Origin: Sulfuritalea sp. | GTDB lineage: Bacteria; Pseudomonadota; Gammaproteobacteria; Burkholderiales; Rhodocyclaceae | DNA length: 64,000 bases | Direction of reading: 5' to 3' | Assembly (NCBI GenBank): GCA_030247575.1 | Contig: JAOTRV010000015.1 | Location: 1 to 64,000 of the forward strand | Shown here: positions 8,568-20,049 of the stretch, in pieces | How the letters are laid out: every line of letters begins with the position of its first letter | How positions within the stretch are numbered: position 1 is the stretch's first letter | Translations under genes and position numbers: made by a program | Notes under the pieces: generated by a model | What the model saw: only the letters and a program-made list of their open reading frames with translations | Databases searched by the model: none | What the model was told of the DNA's origin: nothing

Positions 8568-9719
8568 ATGCCGGTAAATCTCCTCGATTTCGACGCTGAA
8601 GGCCTGACCGCCTGGTTCGCGCAGCAGGGCGAAAAGCCTTTCCGCGCGCGCCAGGTGCTGCGCTGGATACATCATTTCGGGGAAAGCGACTTCAACGCGA
8701 TGACCGACATCGCCAAGTCCCTGCGCGAGAAGTTGATCGCGACTGCCACCGTCTCGCCACCGTCTACTATTAGCGACAAGCTGTCGGACGACGGCACGCG
8801 CAAGTTCCTGTTCGATGTCGGCAACCGCAACGCGGTGGAAACCGTCTTTATCCCCGAGGATGACCGCGGCACGCTTTGCATCTCGTCCCAGGCAGGTTGC
8901 GCGCTCGAATGTGCTTTTTGCTCCACGGGCCGCCAGGGCTTCAACAGAAACCTGAAGACATCGGAGATCATCGGCCAGCTCTGGCAGGCGAACCGTGCGT
9001 TGGGCCATGCACCGGCGAGCGGAAACAGCGGCGAACGAATCATCAGCAATGTAGTGCTGATGGGCATGGGCGAGCCGCTGGCGAACTTTGACAGCCTGGT
9101 TCCGGCGCTGCGCCTGATGCTGGACGACAACGCTTACGGCTTGTCGCGGCGGCGCGTTACGGTATCCACCTCTGGCATCGTGCCGGCCATGGATCGGCTT
9201 GCTGCGGCTTGCCCGGTGGCTCTGGCGGTTTCGCTGCATGCGCCGACCGACGGCCTGCGCGACAAACTGGTGCCCATCAATCGCAAGTATCCGCTGGCCG
9301 AGCTCATGGCCGCCTGCCAGCGTTATCTGGCGCACGCGCCGCGCGATTTCATCACCTTCGAATACGTGATGCTCGACGGCGTCAATGACAGCGATGCCGA
9401 TGCGCATGCGCTGCTGCATCTTGTGCGCGATGTTCCGTGCAAGTTCAACCTGATTCCCTTCAATCCTTTCCCCACCTCGGGCTTCCATCGCTCGCCCGCC
9501 GAGCGGGTCAGGCGCTTTGCCTCGATCCTGATCAATGGTGGCATCGTCACCACGACGCGCAAGACGCGCGGCGATGACATCGATGCGGCTTGCGGGCAGC
9601 TGGCGGGCAAGGTTCAGGATAGATCGAAGCGCACATTGCCGGCTGCAGACGCGGTCCGCGTCGCGGGCGCAGCCGCCGGATCGGCTGATATCTCTGCTGG
9701 AGTCGAACTGCATTTATGA
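8568..9719 (+). CDS. rlmN: Dual-specificity 23S rRNA/tRNA adenine-C2 methyltransferase
   Basis: RlmN is a radical-SAM enzyme that methylates C2 of A2503 in 23S rRNA and A37 in some tRNAs. The CX3CX2C iron-sulfur motif is C111/C115/C118 (CALECAFC). The methyl-carrying cysteine lies near the C-terminus in [10 protein letters not shown]. The length of 383 aa is normal. The C-terminal 30 residues are an Ala-rich extension. It overlaps the next gene by 4 nt (ATGA). Confidence 0.96.
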   Translation: MPVNLLDFDAEGLTAWFAQQGEKPFRARQVLRWIHHFGESDFNAMTDIAKSLREKLIATATVSPPSTISDKLSDDGTRKFLFDVGNRNAVETVFIPEDDRGTLCISSQAGCALECAFCSTGRQGFNRNLKTSEIIGQLWQANRALGHAPASGNSGERIISNVVLMGMGEPLANFDSLVPALRLMLDDNAYGLSRRRVTVSTSGIVPAMDRLAAACPVALAVSLHAPTDGLRDKLVPINRKYPLAELMAACQRYLAHAPRDFITFEYVMLDGVNDSDADAHALLHLVRDVPCKFNLIPFNPFPTSGFHRSPAERVRRFASILINGGIVTTTRKTRGDDIDAACGQLAGKVQDRSKRTLPAADAVRVAGAAAGSADISAGVELHL

Positions 9720-10504
9720 ACAAGACGAGTGTTGCGCTATGGATGGTGCTTCTGCTGGGCGGGTGTACCGCGACAGGGTCCGGTTCCGGGCAGGGCGCCC
9801 AGCAGGCGGTCTCGGCGCAGCCGGCGGAAGGAGAGCAGCAGCAGCGCGCAAAGGTGCATACCGAACTGGGGTCGCTCTACATGCTCGACGGCCGGTTCGC
9901 GATTGCGCTCGAAGAGGCGCGCATCGCACTCTCGGCGGATTCGAACTACGCGCCGGCCTACAATCTGCTGGCCCTGACCCACATGGGGCTCAATGAGGCA
10001 CGGCTGGCCGAGGACAATTTTCAAAGGGCGCTCAGCCTGGCGCCGGGTGACCCTGAAATCAACAACAACTACGGCTGGTTCCTTTGTCAGAACGGCCGCG
10101 AACAGAATTCGATCGCCTACTTGATGAAGGCGGCGAAGAATCCGCTCTATACGACGCCAACCAGGCCCTTCACCAATGCCGGCATATGTTCCATACGTCT
10201 GAAGGACGACAAGGCCGCCGAGGACTATCTGGCGACCGCCTTGCGCCTGTCGCCGACCAACACGCAGGCACTGTTCTGGCTGGCAGATATTGCCTACCGT
10301 CAGGGACGTCTTAGCGAGGCGCGGCAGTGGATCACGGATATCGAGAAGATGGTCGAGCCGACTCCCGAGGTGATGTGGCTGGCCTTGCGCATCGAGCGAA
10401 AATTGGGTAACCGTGAGGCCGAGGCCCGCTATGCGTCGCAGCTGCGACGCCGGTTTCCGGGCTCTCCGGAGCAACGTCTGCTGACTCAGGGAAAATATGA
10501 GTGA
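9716..10504 (+). CDS. pilW: Type IV pilus biogenesis/stability TPR lipoprotein PilW/PilF
   Basis: An outer-membrane pilotin-like lipoprotein that helps secretin multimerisation and pilus stability. The lipobox LLGGC places the lipidated Cys at residue 17. The rest (about 40-240) is tetratricopeptide repeats, with motifs such as [21 protein letters not shown] and [12 protein letters not shown] that are typical of PilF/PilW. It is 262 aa long. Its place between rlmN and rodZ is the usual one. Confidence 0.88.
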   Translation: MNKTSVALWMVLLLGGCTATGSGSGQGAQQAVSAQPAEGEQQQRAKVHTELGSLYMLDGRFAIALEEARIALSADSNYAPAYNLLALTHMGLNEARLAEDNFQRALSLAPGDPEINNNYGWFLCQNGREQNSIAYLMKAAKNPLYTTPTRPFTNAGICSIRLKDDKAAEDYLATALRLSPTNTQALFWLADIAYRQGRLSEARQWITDIEKMVEPTPEVMWLALRIERKLGNREAEARYASQLRRRFPGSPEQRLLTQGKYE

Positions 10505-11377
10505 AGCGCGGGTGACCGAAGACCTCGGCATCGAAGCCATCGAGGCCGTTCCGGCAGAGGCGACAGGAGAGACCGAAGCCGTCGAGCCGATCGAGGCGAC
10601 CACGCCGGGCTCCGTGCTGCGCCGGGCAAGGGAGGCGCGCGGGCAGTCGATCTCCGACGTGGTGCAGGTGATCCGATTCAGCGCACGCCAGATCGAGGCG
10701 CTGGAGCGCGATGACTACGCCAGCTTGCCAGGCTCGACGGCCGTGCGCGGCTTGGTGCGCAACTATGCCAAGTTCCTCAAGCTCGACGCCGCGCCCCTGC
10801 TGGCCCAGCTTGAACCGGCCGTGCCGGTGCCCGAAGCTGATGTACGGCCGCCGACCAACATGGGTGAAGCAGAACAGCAGGGTATCGTCGAGCGGGTTCC
10901 GCTGAAGGGCATCGCTGTCGCCGCGGCCATTATGCTGCTGGCCCTGGTCGGCTACTGGTACTACTCCGGCTTGGCCGGCGATGCGAGCCCGACCGGCCGT
11001 TTGACCGGCGTGATGGGCAGGGCCGACGTGGTTGCAGCCGGTCCGGTCGCCGCTCCTGCAGTCGTGCCTGTCCCGGCGGCGGCACCGACGGTGGTCACCG
11101 TCAATGAGCCGGCCAATGCCGGTGTCGAAGCGAGTGCGCCACCTTTCGCTGGCCTGCGTGTCGAATTCGATGATTTGTCGTGGATCGAGATCCGCGACGC
11201 GACACAGAAGGTTGTCTTCGTCGGTGAATATCCCGCGGGAACCCGGCAGAATGTGGAGGGCAAGGCGCCCTTCCAGGTGTGGATCGGCAGGGCATCGGCT
11301 GTGCGCGTGTTCATGGGCGAGCGCAGCATCGATCTAAAACCCTACACTCGCGAAGAAGTCGCCCGGTTCAACCTGGA

Positions 11378-11381
<4 letters not shown>
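10497..11381 (+). CDS. rodZ: Cytoskeleton protein RodZ
   Basis: RodZ links MreB filaments to the inner membrane and sets rod shape. In order there is a cytoplasmic helix-turn-helix domain (about 38-105, [18 protein letters not shown] then [14 protein letters not shown]), one TM helix (about 138-156), a Pro/Ala/Val-rich periplasmic linker, and a C-terminal DUF4115 beta domain (about 212-290, [15 protein letters not shown]). The length is 294 aa. It overlaps pilW by 8 nt and ispG by 4 nt. Confidence 0.93.
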
Positions 11382-12622
<1,241 letters not shown>

Positions 12623-12673
12623 CATTGATCGTGACAGGGGCGGAGCCACCGTGCCGGTCGCGATAGAGAAACC

Positions 12674-13981
12674 ATGAGCCAGACACTGCAAGCCATCCGC
12701 GGCATGAATGACATTCTGCCGGTCGAAGCCGAACTCTGGGAGCAGTTCGAAGAGGCCGTGCGCGACTGGTTGCACGCCTATGGCTACCGCCCGATCCGCA
12801 TGCCGATGGTCGAGCCGACGCCGCTGTTCGCGCGCGCGATCGGCGAAGTGACCGACATCGTCGAGAAGGAAATGTATTCCTTCGAGGATGCACTGAACGG
12901 AGAGAATCTCACCTTGCGCCCCGAAGGCACGGCATCTTGCGTGCGTGCCGTGCTGCAGCACAACCTGCTCTACGATGGCCCCAAGCGTCTCTGGTACATG
13001 GGGCCGATGTTCCGTCACGAACGGCCGCAGAAAGGCCGCTATCGCCAGTTTCACCAGGTCGGTGTCGAAGCCATGGGCTTCGCCGGGCCCGACATCGATG
13101 CCGAACAGATCGCGATGTGCGCCCGCCTGTGGGACGATCTGGGGCTGGAAGGCATTCGCCTCGAAATCAACTCGCTTGGACAGAGTCAGGAGCGCGCGCG
13201 CCACCGTGCCGATCTGCTGGCCTACTTCGAAAGTCATCATGGGGAGCTCGATGCCGATGCCCGGCATCGCCTGCACAGCAATCCGCTGCGCATCCTGGAT
13301 ACCAAGAATCCGGGGATGCAGGTTCTGGTCGAGGCGGCGCCGAAGCTGATCGACTATCTCGGCGAAGAATCGCTCAAGCATTTCGAGGGCGTCCAGCAGT
13401 TGCTCAAGGATGCCGTGATTCCGTATCGGATCAACCCGCGCCTGGTACGCGGGCTCGACTACTACAACCTGACCGTGTTCGAATGGGTCACCGATCAACT
13501 GGGCGCACAAGGCACGGTATGCGCCGGCGGCCGCTACGACGGCCTGGTCGCGCAACTCGGCGGCAAGCCAGCGCCGGCCTGCGGTTTCGCCATGGGCATC
13601 GAGCGTCTGCTCGCGCTGTGGGAGGATCAGGGCCATCGCCATGAAGCCCCGGCGCCCGATGCCTACCTCGTACACCAGGGCGAGGCCGCGGGGCGTTTTG
13701 CCTTTCGCGTCGCCGAAGCCCTGCGCAGTGCCGGATTCGCGATCCATCTGCATTGCGGCGGCGGCAGTTTCAAATCACAAATGAAAAAGGCCGACAGTTC
13801 CGGCGCGCAGATTGCACTGATAGTCGGCGATGACGAGGCGGCGGCCAATGAGGTGAGCGTGAAACCGTTACGCGCGGGCTTCGATCAGCCGGCAGCGCAG
13901 GTCCGCGTGAGTTTCGATGTACTGGCCGATCATCTCGGCGATATTCTTTTCCCCATGGAAGACGACAATGGCAACCTATGA
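12674..13981 (+). CDS. hisS: Histidyl-tRNA synthetase
   Basis: This class II aminoacyl-tRNA synthetase charges tRNA-His. The 435-aa protein shows motif 2 ([16 protein letters not shown]), the His-specific segments [15 protein letters not shown] and AGGRYDGL, motif 3 (GFAMGIERL), and a C-terminal anticodon-binding domain (about 330-425). It overlaps the following gene by 14 nt. A separate HisS paralogue, hisZ, lies at 21138-22301. Confidence 0.97.
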   Translation: MSQTLQAIRGMNDILPVEAELWEQFEEAVRDWLHAYGYRPIRMPMVEPTPLFARAIGEVTDIVEKEMYSFEDALNGENLTLRPEGTASCVRAVLQHNLLYDGPKRLWYMGPMFRHERPQKGRYRQFHQVGVEAMGFAGPDIDAEQIAMCARLWDDLGLEGIRLEINSLGQSQERARHRADLLAYFESHHGELDADARHRLHSNPLRILDTKNPGMQVLVEAAPKLIDYLGEESLKHFEGVQQLLKDAVIPYRINPRLVRGLDYYNLTVFEWVTDQLGAQGTVCAGGRYDGLVAQLGGKPAPACGFAMGIERLLALWEDQGHRHEAPAPDAYLVHQGEAAGRFAFRVAEALRSAGFAIHLHCGGGSFKSQMKKADSSGAQIALIVGDDEAAANEVSVKPLRAGFDQPAAQVRVSFDVLADHLGDILFPMEDDNGNL

Positions 13982-14633
13982 CCTGGAAGAACAGGAACAG
14001 CTCGACGAGCTGAAGACCTGGTGGAAGATGTACGGCAACTTGGTGACCGGGGTTCTGGTCGCGGTGGCGTTGGCGGTCGCCGGGTGGCAGGGCTGGAACT
14101 GGTGGCAACGCCAGCAGTCGGTACAGGCATCGGCGATCTTCTCCAGCCTGCAGACTGCGGCGGCACAGAAGGACGCCAAACGCGCGCGCGAACTGGCCGG
14201 CGAATTGATCGACAAGTACTCAATCACGGCCTACGCCGGCATGGGAGCCTTGCTGGCTGCGCGTGCGCAGGTCGATGCGGGCGATGCGAAAAATGCCCGC
14301 TTGCAATTGACCTGGGCGGCGGAGAACGCCAAGGATCCCGGCCTGCGTGAGCTCGCCCGGTTACGTCTCGCTGCGGTGATGCTCGACGAAAAGGCCTACG
14401 ACGATGCCCTGAAGCAACTTGCCGCCGAGCCGGCTGCCGGATTTGCGCCTCGCTTCGCCGATCTGCGCGGCGATGTCTTTGCCGCTCAGGGCAAAACCGC
14501 AGAGGCGCGTAACGCCTATGATCTGGCGCTGCAAAAATTCGACGCCTTGAGCAAGGACGATGAAGCCAGGCAGCGTGGCGGCTATAGGGAAGTCATCCAG
14601 TCCAAGCGCGACGCACTCGGGGCGGCCAAGTGA
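13968..14633 (+). CDS. yfgM: YfgM-like TPR protein (ancillary SecYEG/PpiD factor)
   Basis: A 221-aa inner-membrane protein with a short cytoplasmic N-terminus ([21 protein letters not shown]), one TM helix (about 23-43) and a periplasmic TPR-like domain. It belongs to the TPR_21/YfgM family, which associates with the SecYEG translocon and PpiD in E. coli. I choose the ATG inside the hisS end because the family begins with the YDLEEQEQ motif. Position between hisS and bamB is conserved in Gram-negative genomes. Confidence 0.9.
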   Translation: MATYDLEEQEQLDELKTWWKMYGNLVTGVLVAVALAVAGWQGWNWWQRQQSVQASAIFSSLQTAAAQKDAKRARELAGELIDKYSITAYAGMGALLAARAQVDAGDAKNARLQLTWAAENAKDPGLRELARLRLAAVMLDEKAYDDALKQLAAEPAAGFAPRFADLRGDVFAAQGKTAEARNAYDLALQKFDALSKDDEARQRGGYREVIQSKRDALGAAK

Positions 14634-15784
14634 CAGCCTTGTCACTGCGTGCGGCGGCTGCCGCTTCCATGCTCTTGCTCGGTGCGTGCTCGACGGTCGA
14701 GAAGCTTAATCCTTTCGGGCCCAGCGCACCCAAGGTCAAGCCGACGGAGCTTGGCGTGATTCAGCCGACTGCGGAGCTCAAGACCTTGTGGCAAGCGAAC
14801 GTCGGCAGCGCCGGCGAATTCACGTTCTCGCCCGCCGTGGTGGGCGATAGCGTCTATGCAGCGGCCCGTGATGGTACCGTGGCCCGCTTCGACGGCGGGC
14901 GCCAAATCTGGCGGATTGCCGCCGGCCAGCCGATTTCGGGGGGCGTCGGCAGCGATGGCAAGCTGGTTGTGGTCGGGACGCCCAAGGGAGAAGTCCTGGC
15001 TTTCGAGGCGGCGACGGGTCGCGAGACATGGAAGGCGCGCGTGAGTTCCGAAGTGCTGGCCGCGCCGGCGGTGGCCGAAGGGCTGGCGATCATTCGGTCG
15101 GGTGATTCGCGCATCTTCGGTTTTGACGCGGTGGACGGCAAGCGCCGCTGGGTCTATCAGCGCAGCACGCCTGCGCTTTCGCTGCGCTCGAATGTCGGCG
15201 TGCTGCCGGCAGGGAGGGTGACGCTGGCCGGCTTCCCCGGCGGCAAGCTGGTTGCCATCGCCAACAACAACGGTGCCGCGGTGTGGGAAGTGACGGTCGC
15301 CCTGCCCAAGGGTGCGACCGAATTGGAACGCGTCGCCGACGTCACCAGCTCGCCGGTGGTGAGCGGCAGCATGGTCTGCGCTGCAGCGTTCCAGGGGCGC
15401 GTTGCCTGTTTTGACAGCAACAGCGGAAATACCATCTGGTCGCGCGACATGTCTTCCAGCGCCGGTCTCGATATCGACAGCCGCTACGTCTATGTTGCCG
15501 ACGACAAGGGAGCAGTGCATGCGCTGGATGCCCGCAGCGGCGCCAGCATCTGGAAACAGGACAAGCTGACCCTGCGGGATTTGTCACGTCCGGTGGTATT
15601 GGGCAATCGGGTTGCAGTAGCGGACTATCAGGGCGTGGTGCATCTGCTGCGCCGCGAGGACGGCGCGTTTGCTGCACGAGCCAATACGGATGGCAGCGCC
15701 GTACGGGCCGAACCTGCGCATCTTGGCGCGGGCCTGCTGGTGCAGACCGCGAAGGGCGGCTTGTATGCGCTGGAAGCCCGCTAG
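14630..15784 (+). CDS. bamB: Outer membrane protein assembly factor BamB
   Basis: A lipoprotein of the BAM complex that inserts beta-barrel proteins into the outer membrane. The signal peptide ends in LLLGAC, with the lipidated Cys at residue 20. The rest is an eight-bladed PQQ-type beta-propeller, with repeats such as VYAAARDGTVARFDGGRQIW and LDARSGASIWKQDKL. The 384-aa length is typical. It begins with GTG overlapping the yfgM stop (GTGA). Confidence 0.95.
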   Translation: MTALSLRAAAAASMLLLGACSTVEKLNPFGPSAPKVKPTELGVIQPTAELKTLWQANVGSAGEFTFSPAVVGDSVYAAARDGTVARFDGGRQIWRIAAGQPISGGVGSDGKLVVVGTPKGEVLAFEAATGRETWKARVSSEVLAAPAVAEGLAIIRSGDSRIFGFDAVDGKRRWVYQRSTPALSLRSNVGVLPAGRVTLAGFPGGKLVAIANNNGAAVWEVTVALPKGATELERVADVTSSPVVSGSMVCAAAFQGRVACFDSNSGNTIWSRDMSSSAGLDIDSRYVYVADDKGAVHALDARSGASIWKQDKLTLRDLSRPVVLGNRVAVADYQGVVHLLRREDGAFAARANTDGSAVRAEPAHLGAGLLVQTAKGGLYALEAR

Positions 15785-15793
15785 GCGCCGGTC

Positions 15794-15838
15794 AATCCCG
15801 CATGCACATCAACCCTTGGGTCCCCGCTGCGCGGGATT
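15794..15838 (+). promoter_or_regulatory. Alternative hairpins covering the der ribosome-binding site
   Basis: AATCCCGC (15794-15801) can pair with GCGGGATT (15831-15838). The same 3' arm can instead pair with CCCGC (15823-15827) as a CCCGC-TGC-GCGGG hairpin. The only Shine-Dalgarno-like bases before the der ATG (15842) are within GGGATTAGG, so either fold would cover them. Function is inferred. Confidence 0.3.
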
Positions 15839-15841
15839 AGG

Positions 15842-17164
15842 ATGAAGCCAACTCTGGTGATTGTCGGCCGGCCGAATGTCGGCAAGTCGACTCTTTTCAA
15901 CCGTCTCACGCGCTCGCGCGATGCGCTGGTGGCCGATCAGCCGGGCCTGACCCGGGATCGCCATTACGGGCATGGCCGCTTGGGAAACAAGCCCTATCTG
16001 GTAGTTGATACCGGTGGTTTCGAGCCGCAGGCGAAGGAAGGTATCGTGCAGGAGATGGCACGCCAGGCCGAGGCGGCGATCGCCGAAGCCGATGTGCTGA
16101 TCTTCGTTGTCGACGTGCGTACCGGTCTGACATCGCAGGACAAGGTGATTGCCGATCTGCTGCGCAAGAGCGGACGACCGGTGTTGCTCGCCGCGAACAA
16201 GGGCGAAGGCATGGATCGCGCGGTGGTCGCAGCCGAGTTCTACGAGCTCGGTTGCGGAGCTCCCTGCGTGATTTCTTCCGCCCATGGCGAGGGCGTGCGC
16301 GAACTGGTCGAACTGGCGCTGGCGCCATTCCCCGAAGAGAGCGAGGCGGACGATGGCGAGGCCGGGCCCCGGGTTGCCATCGCCGGCCGCCCCAACGTCG
16401 GCAAGAGCACGCTGGTGAATACACTGCTCGGCGAAGAGCGCATGATCGCCTTCGACATGCCCGGCACCACACGCGATGCCATCGAGGTGCCGTTCGAGCG
16501 TAGCGGTCACGCCTACACCCTGATTGATACGGCAGGTTTGCGGCGCAAGGGGCGCGTGTTCGAGACTATTGAAAAGTTCTCGGTGATCAAGACCCTGCAG
16601 GCCGTGGAGGAAGCCAATGTGGTGGTGTTGATGGTCGATGCCACCCAGGAGATCTCGGATCAGGACGCACACATCGCCGGCTTCGTCATCGACGCGGGGC
16701 GTGCCTTGGTGGTCGCTGTGAACAAATGGGATGCGGTGGACGATTACCGTCGCGAGCAGATCAAGCAGGACATTGCGCGCAAACTGAACTTCCTCGGGTT
16801 TGCCCGTGTGCATTACGTTTCGGCACTGAAGGGTCAGGGCATCGCCGGCATCCTGTCCTCGGTGGACAAGGCCTATGCCGCGGCAATGGCCAAGCTTTCC
16901 ACGCCGAAGCTCACCCGTGTGCTGATCGGCGCTGTGGAAAAACAGACTCCGCCACGGCATGGCGCCTTTCGTCCCAAGTTGCGCTATGCCCATCAGGGTG
17001 GCAGCAATCCGCCGATCATCGTCATCCACGGCAATGCCCTGGAGCACATTCCGGATTCCTATACCCGCTATCTGGAGCGCTACTTCCTCGAGGCCTTCAA
17101 GCTGCAGGGCACACCACTGCGCATTCAGTACAAGACTACCAAGAATCCGTATATCGATCGATAA
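15842..17164 (+). CDS. der: Ribosome biogenesis GTPase Der (EngA)
   Basis: An essential double GTPase needed for 50S subunit maturation. Two tandem G domains are visible: GRPNVGKST at residues 8-16 with switch DTGGFEPQ, and a second GRPNVGKST near 182-190 with [13 protein letters not shown] gives guanine specificity in the second. A C-terminal KH-like domain follows (about 355-435, [16 protein letters not shown]). The length of 440 aa is normal. The gene stands slightly apart from bamB, with possible structured leader RNA. Confidence 0.97.
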   Translation: MKPTLVIVGRPNVGKSTLFNRLTRSRDALVADQPGLTRDRHYGHGRLGNKPYLVVDTGGFEPQAKEGIVQEMARQAEAAIAEADVLIFVVDVRTGLTSQDKVIADLLRKSGRPVLLAANKGEGMDRAVVAAEFYELGCGAPCVISSAHGEGVRELVELALAPFPEESEADDGEAGPRVAIAGRPNVGKSTLVNTLLGEERMIAFDMPGTTRDAIEVPFERSGHAYTLIDTAGLRRKGRVFETIEKFSVIKTLQAVEEANVVVLMVDATQEISDQDAHIAGFVIDAGRALVVAVNKWDAVDDYRREQIKQDIARKLNFLGFARVHYVSALKGQGIAGILSSVDKAYAAAMAKLSTPKLTRVLIGAVEKQTPPRHGAFRPKLRYAHQGGSNPPIIVIHGNALEHIPDSYTRYLERYFLEAFKLQGTPLRIQYKTTKNPYIDR

Positions 17165-17310
17165 GTCGGCCCCGATGGCGCGGCGCCGCGAAATCGATTA
17201 CAGTATTTGGTCCAATAATCGGCAGTCGGGAACAAAGTTTCATTCAGTAAAAGCTGACGCCATGCTCATCGGTGTTCAGCGCAGTCCATAACTAAAAAGG
17301 ATCACCAACC

Positions 17311-17547
17311 ATGAGTAATAAAGGGCAAATGCTACAAGACCCGTTTCTGAACACCTTGCGTCGTGAGCACGTTCAGGTTTCCATCTATCTCGTCAATGGC
17401 ATCAAGTTGCAGGGGCAGATCGAATCCTTCGACCAGTATGTTGTTCTGCTCAAGAATACGGTGACCCAGATGGTGTACAAACACGCCATTTCGACAGTCG
17501 TTCCTGCGCGCCCCGTCAATTTTGCCCAAGAGGCCGAAGCCGATTGA
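17311..17547 (+). CDS. hfq: RNA chaperone Hfq
   Basis: Hfq forms a hexameric Sm-like ring that pairs small RNAs with mRNAs. The 78-aa product carries the Sm1 region ([32 protein letters not shown]) and the Sm2 motif (YKHAIS). A 146-bp gap from der leaves room for its own promoter, and AAAGGA precedes the ATG. The hfq-hflX-hflK-hflC order is the classic one. Confidence 0.98.
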   Translation: MSNKGQMLQDPFLNTLRREHVQVSIYLVNGIKLQGQIESFDQYVVLLKNTVTQMVYKHAISTVVPARPVNFAQEAEAD

Positions 17548-17592
17548 CCGCTTTTTGCCGCTGCCGGCGGCTGTCGTGAGGGTAATGCGCTG

Positions 17593-18708
17593 ATGTTCGA
17601 GCGTCCCGCCAGCGATGAGAAGGCGGTTCTGGTGCAACTTGATTTCGGCGAAGGGGACTTCGCCGAGCGTCTTTCCGAGTTCAATCTGCTGGTTGGCAGC
17701 GCCGGTGCGCGTCCGCTGGCTGTAATTTCCGGCCGGCGGGCGAGGCCCGACCCCGCGCTTTTTGCCGGCAAGGGCAAGGTGGCCGAGATCGGCGATGCCG
17801 TGCGGCTGCACGAAGCCGGCGTTGTCTTGTTCAACCATGAACTGTCGCCAGGGCAGCAACGCAATCTGGAGCGCATCCTCGAGTGCCGCGTGGTTGACCG
17901 CACCAGTCTGATTCTCGACATCTTCGCCTTGCGTGCCAAAAGCCATGAGGGCAAGCTTCAGGTCGAGCTTGCCCAGCTCCAGCATCTCGCCACGCGACTG
18001 GTGCGAGGCTGGACACACCTCGAGCGCCAGAAGGGCGGTATCGGCTTGCGCGGACCTGGCGAAAAGCAGCTTGAAACGGACCGCCGCCTGCTGGGCAAGC
18101 GCGTATCTTTGCTCAAGGACCGCCTGAAGCAACTGGAACGCCAGCGCAAGGTACGCCGGCGTGCGCGGATCCGTGGCGAAGTGTTGGCGATTTCAATCGT
18201 GGGCTACACCAATGCCGGGAAGAGCACGCTTTTCAATGCCCTGACAAGGGCTGGGGCTTATGCGGCCGACCAGCTTTTCGCCACGCTCGATACTACCTCG
18301 CGCCGGCTGTTTGTCGACGGCGCCGGACCGATCGTGCTGTCCGATACGGTCGGTTTCATTCGCGATCTGCCGCATGATCTCGTGGCGGCTTTTCAGGCCA
18401 CGCTGGAAGAAACGGCGCAAGCCGATCTGCTGTTGCATGCCGTCGATTCCGCCAGCGCCGATCGAGACCAGCAGATGGATGCGGTGGTCTCGGTATTGAA
18501 GGAGATCGGGGCGCTCGACGTACCGCAGATTCTGGTGTGGAACAAGGTCGACCTGACCGCGGCCAGTCCCGGAATCGAGCGTGACGACTGTGGTAACATT
18601 TCATGCGTTCGCTTGAGTGCCCGAACCGGGGCAGGGGTATCTTTGCTGCGCGAGGCTATTGCTGAAGTGGCAAGTCGGCATAATGAACTTCCTGCTGCCC
18701 TGGCCTGA
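17593..18708 (+). CDS. hflX: Ribosome-associated GTPase HflX
   Basis: HflX is a GTPase that binds the 50S subunit and splits stalled 70S ribosomes. The N-terminal HflX domain (about 1-190) includes the glycine-rich GGIGLRGPGEKQLETDRR loop. The G domain has G1 GYTNAGKST, G3 DTVGFIRDLPHDLV and G4 NKVD. The 371-aa length is typical of the shorter betaproteobacterial form. The ATG lies 45 bp after hfq. Confidence 0.96.
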   Translation: MFERPASDEKAVLVQLDFGEGDFAERLSEFNLLVGSAGARPLAVISGRRARPDPALFAGKGKVAEIGDAVRLHEAGVVLFNHELSPGQQRNLERILECRVVDRTSLILDIFALRAKSHEGKLQVELAQLQHLATRLVRGWTHLERQKGGIGLRGPGEKQLETDRRLLGKRVSLLKDRLKQLERQRKVRRRARIRGEVLAISIVGYTNAGKSTLFNALTRAGAYAADQLFATLDTTSRRLFVDGAGPIVLSDTVGFIRDLPHDLVAAFQATLEETAQADLLLHAVDSASADRDQQMDAVVSVLKEIGALDVPQILVWNKVDLTAASPGIERDDCGNISCVRLSARTGAGVSLLREAIAEVASRHNELPAALA

Positions 18709-18774
18709 CAAATCCTTGACGCCTTTCCCCTTCTTTTACTACCCAAACCAAAAAACGTGATCGCTGGAATACTC

Positions 18775-20049
18775 ATGTCTCTCAACGACCACGGCTGGGG
18801 CAACCAGCCCGGTGGCGGCAAGCGCGGTGGCGGCAATCAAGGCCCCCCCGATCTCGAAGAACTCTGGCGCGATTTCAACCGCCGCTTGTCCGGTCTGTTC
18901 GGCAGGAAGGGCGGGAGTGGCGGTGACAGCGGCGGTGGCGACGCGGGGAACCGGATGCCATCGATCAGCCCGCGACAGTTCGGCGGCGGCATCGGTCTGA
19001 TACTGATTCTGGTCGCGGTGGTCTGGCTGGGCAGCAGCTTCTATATCGTCGACGCCTCCCAGCGCGGCGTGGTGCTCCAGTTCGGCCGCTTCAAGGAAGC
19101 CACGGAGCCCGGCTTGCGCTGGCGCCTGCCGTGGCCGATCCAGAGCCATGAAATCGTCAATCTGACAGGGGTGCGGACGGTCGAAGTCGGCTACCGCGGT
19201 TCGGACAAAAACAAGGTGTTGAAAGAGGCGCTGATGCTGACCGACGATGAAAACATCGTCATGGTGCAGTTTGCGGTGCAGTACCTGCTCAGGGATCCCA
19301 AGGCCTATCTGTTCAACAACCGCCATCCCGATGATGCCGTCATGCAAGCGGCGGAAACCGCGATCCGCGAGGTCGTCGGCAAGAACAAGATGGACTTCGT
19401 GCTCTACGAAGGGCGTGACCAGATCGCAGCGAATACGCAGAAGCTGATCCAGGAGATTCTCGATCGCTACGACACGGGGATTCAGGTCCGTTCGGTCAAC
19501 ATGCAGAGTACCCAGCCGCCGGAACAGGTGCAGGCCGCCTTCGACGATGCCGTCAAGGCGGGGCAGGACCGTGAGCGGCACAAGAACGAGGGCCAAGCCT
19601 ACGCCAACGATGTGATTCCCCGGGCGCGCGGCGCCGCTTCGCGGCTGATGGAGGAAGCGACCGGTTACCGGCAGCGCATCATCGTCACTGCCGAAGGCGA
19701 TGCTTCGCGCTTCAAGCAGATTCTTGCCGAATACAGCAAGGCACCGGAAGTGACGCGCAGCCGCATGTATCTTGAAACCGTGCAGCAAATCTATGCCAAT
19801 ACCAGCAAGGTGATGCTGGACGCCAAGGGATCGGGCAACCTGCTTTATCTTCCGTTGGACAGACTGATGCAGGTGACAGGGGCCAACCCTGCGGCACCGG
19901 CGGCAGCGGAGCCGACGCTGGCACCGCGTCCCGCTGCATCCGGATCTCCGGCTGTAACGTCGGAGGCGCCGCCGCAGACCGAGCGTGCCGCGCCGGGTGA
20001 TGCACGCGTGCGCGGCAACCTGGGTTCGCGCGAACGGGGAGAACGCTAA
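18775..20049 (+). CDS. hflK: FtsH protease modulator HflK
   Basis: An inner-membrane SPFH/band-7 protein that with HflC forms a large cage around FtsH. After a Gly-rich cytoplasmic N-terminus (NQPGGGKRGGGNQG) there is one TM helix (about 73-93), then a prohibitin domain (QRGVVLQFGRFKEATEPGLRWRLP). A coiled region and a Pro/Ala-rich tail follow. I start at the ATG of MSLNDHGWG (424 aa), the conserved HflK N-terminus; a GTG 18 nt upstream is the alternative. It shares one base with hflC. Confidence 0.95.
   Translation: MSLNDHGWGNQPGGGKRGGGNQGPPDLEELWRDFNRRLSGLFGRKGGSGGDSGGGDAGNRMPSISPRQFGGGIGLILILVAVVWLGSSFYIVDASQRGVVLQFGRFKEATEPGLRWRLPWPIQSHEIVNLTGVRTVEVGYRGSDKNKVLKEALMLTDDENIVMVQFAVQYLLRDPKAYLFNNRHPDDAVMQAAETAIREVVGKNKMDFVLYEGRDQIAANTQKLIQEILDRYDTGIQVRSVNMQSTQPPEQVQAAFDDAVKAGQDRERHKNEGQAYANDVIPRARGAASRLMEEATGYRQRIIVTAEGDASRFKQILAEYSKAPEVTRSRMYLETVQQIYANTSKVMLDAKGSGNLLYLPLDRLMQVTGANPAAPAAAEPTLAPRPAASGSPAVTSEAPPQTERAAPGDARVRGNLGSRERGER

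Noticed and set aside
7917-9713. Long open frame (598 codons) antisense to ndk-rlmN
   Set aside because: It crosses a strong terminator and covers two certain genes on the plus strand. It is a GC-rich shadow.
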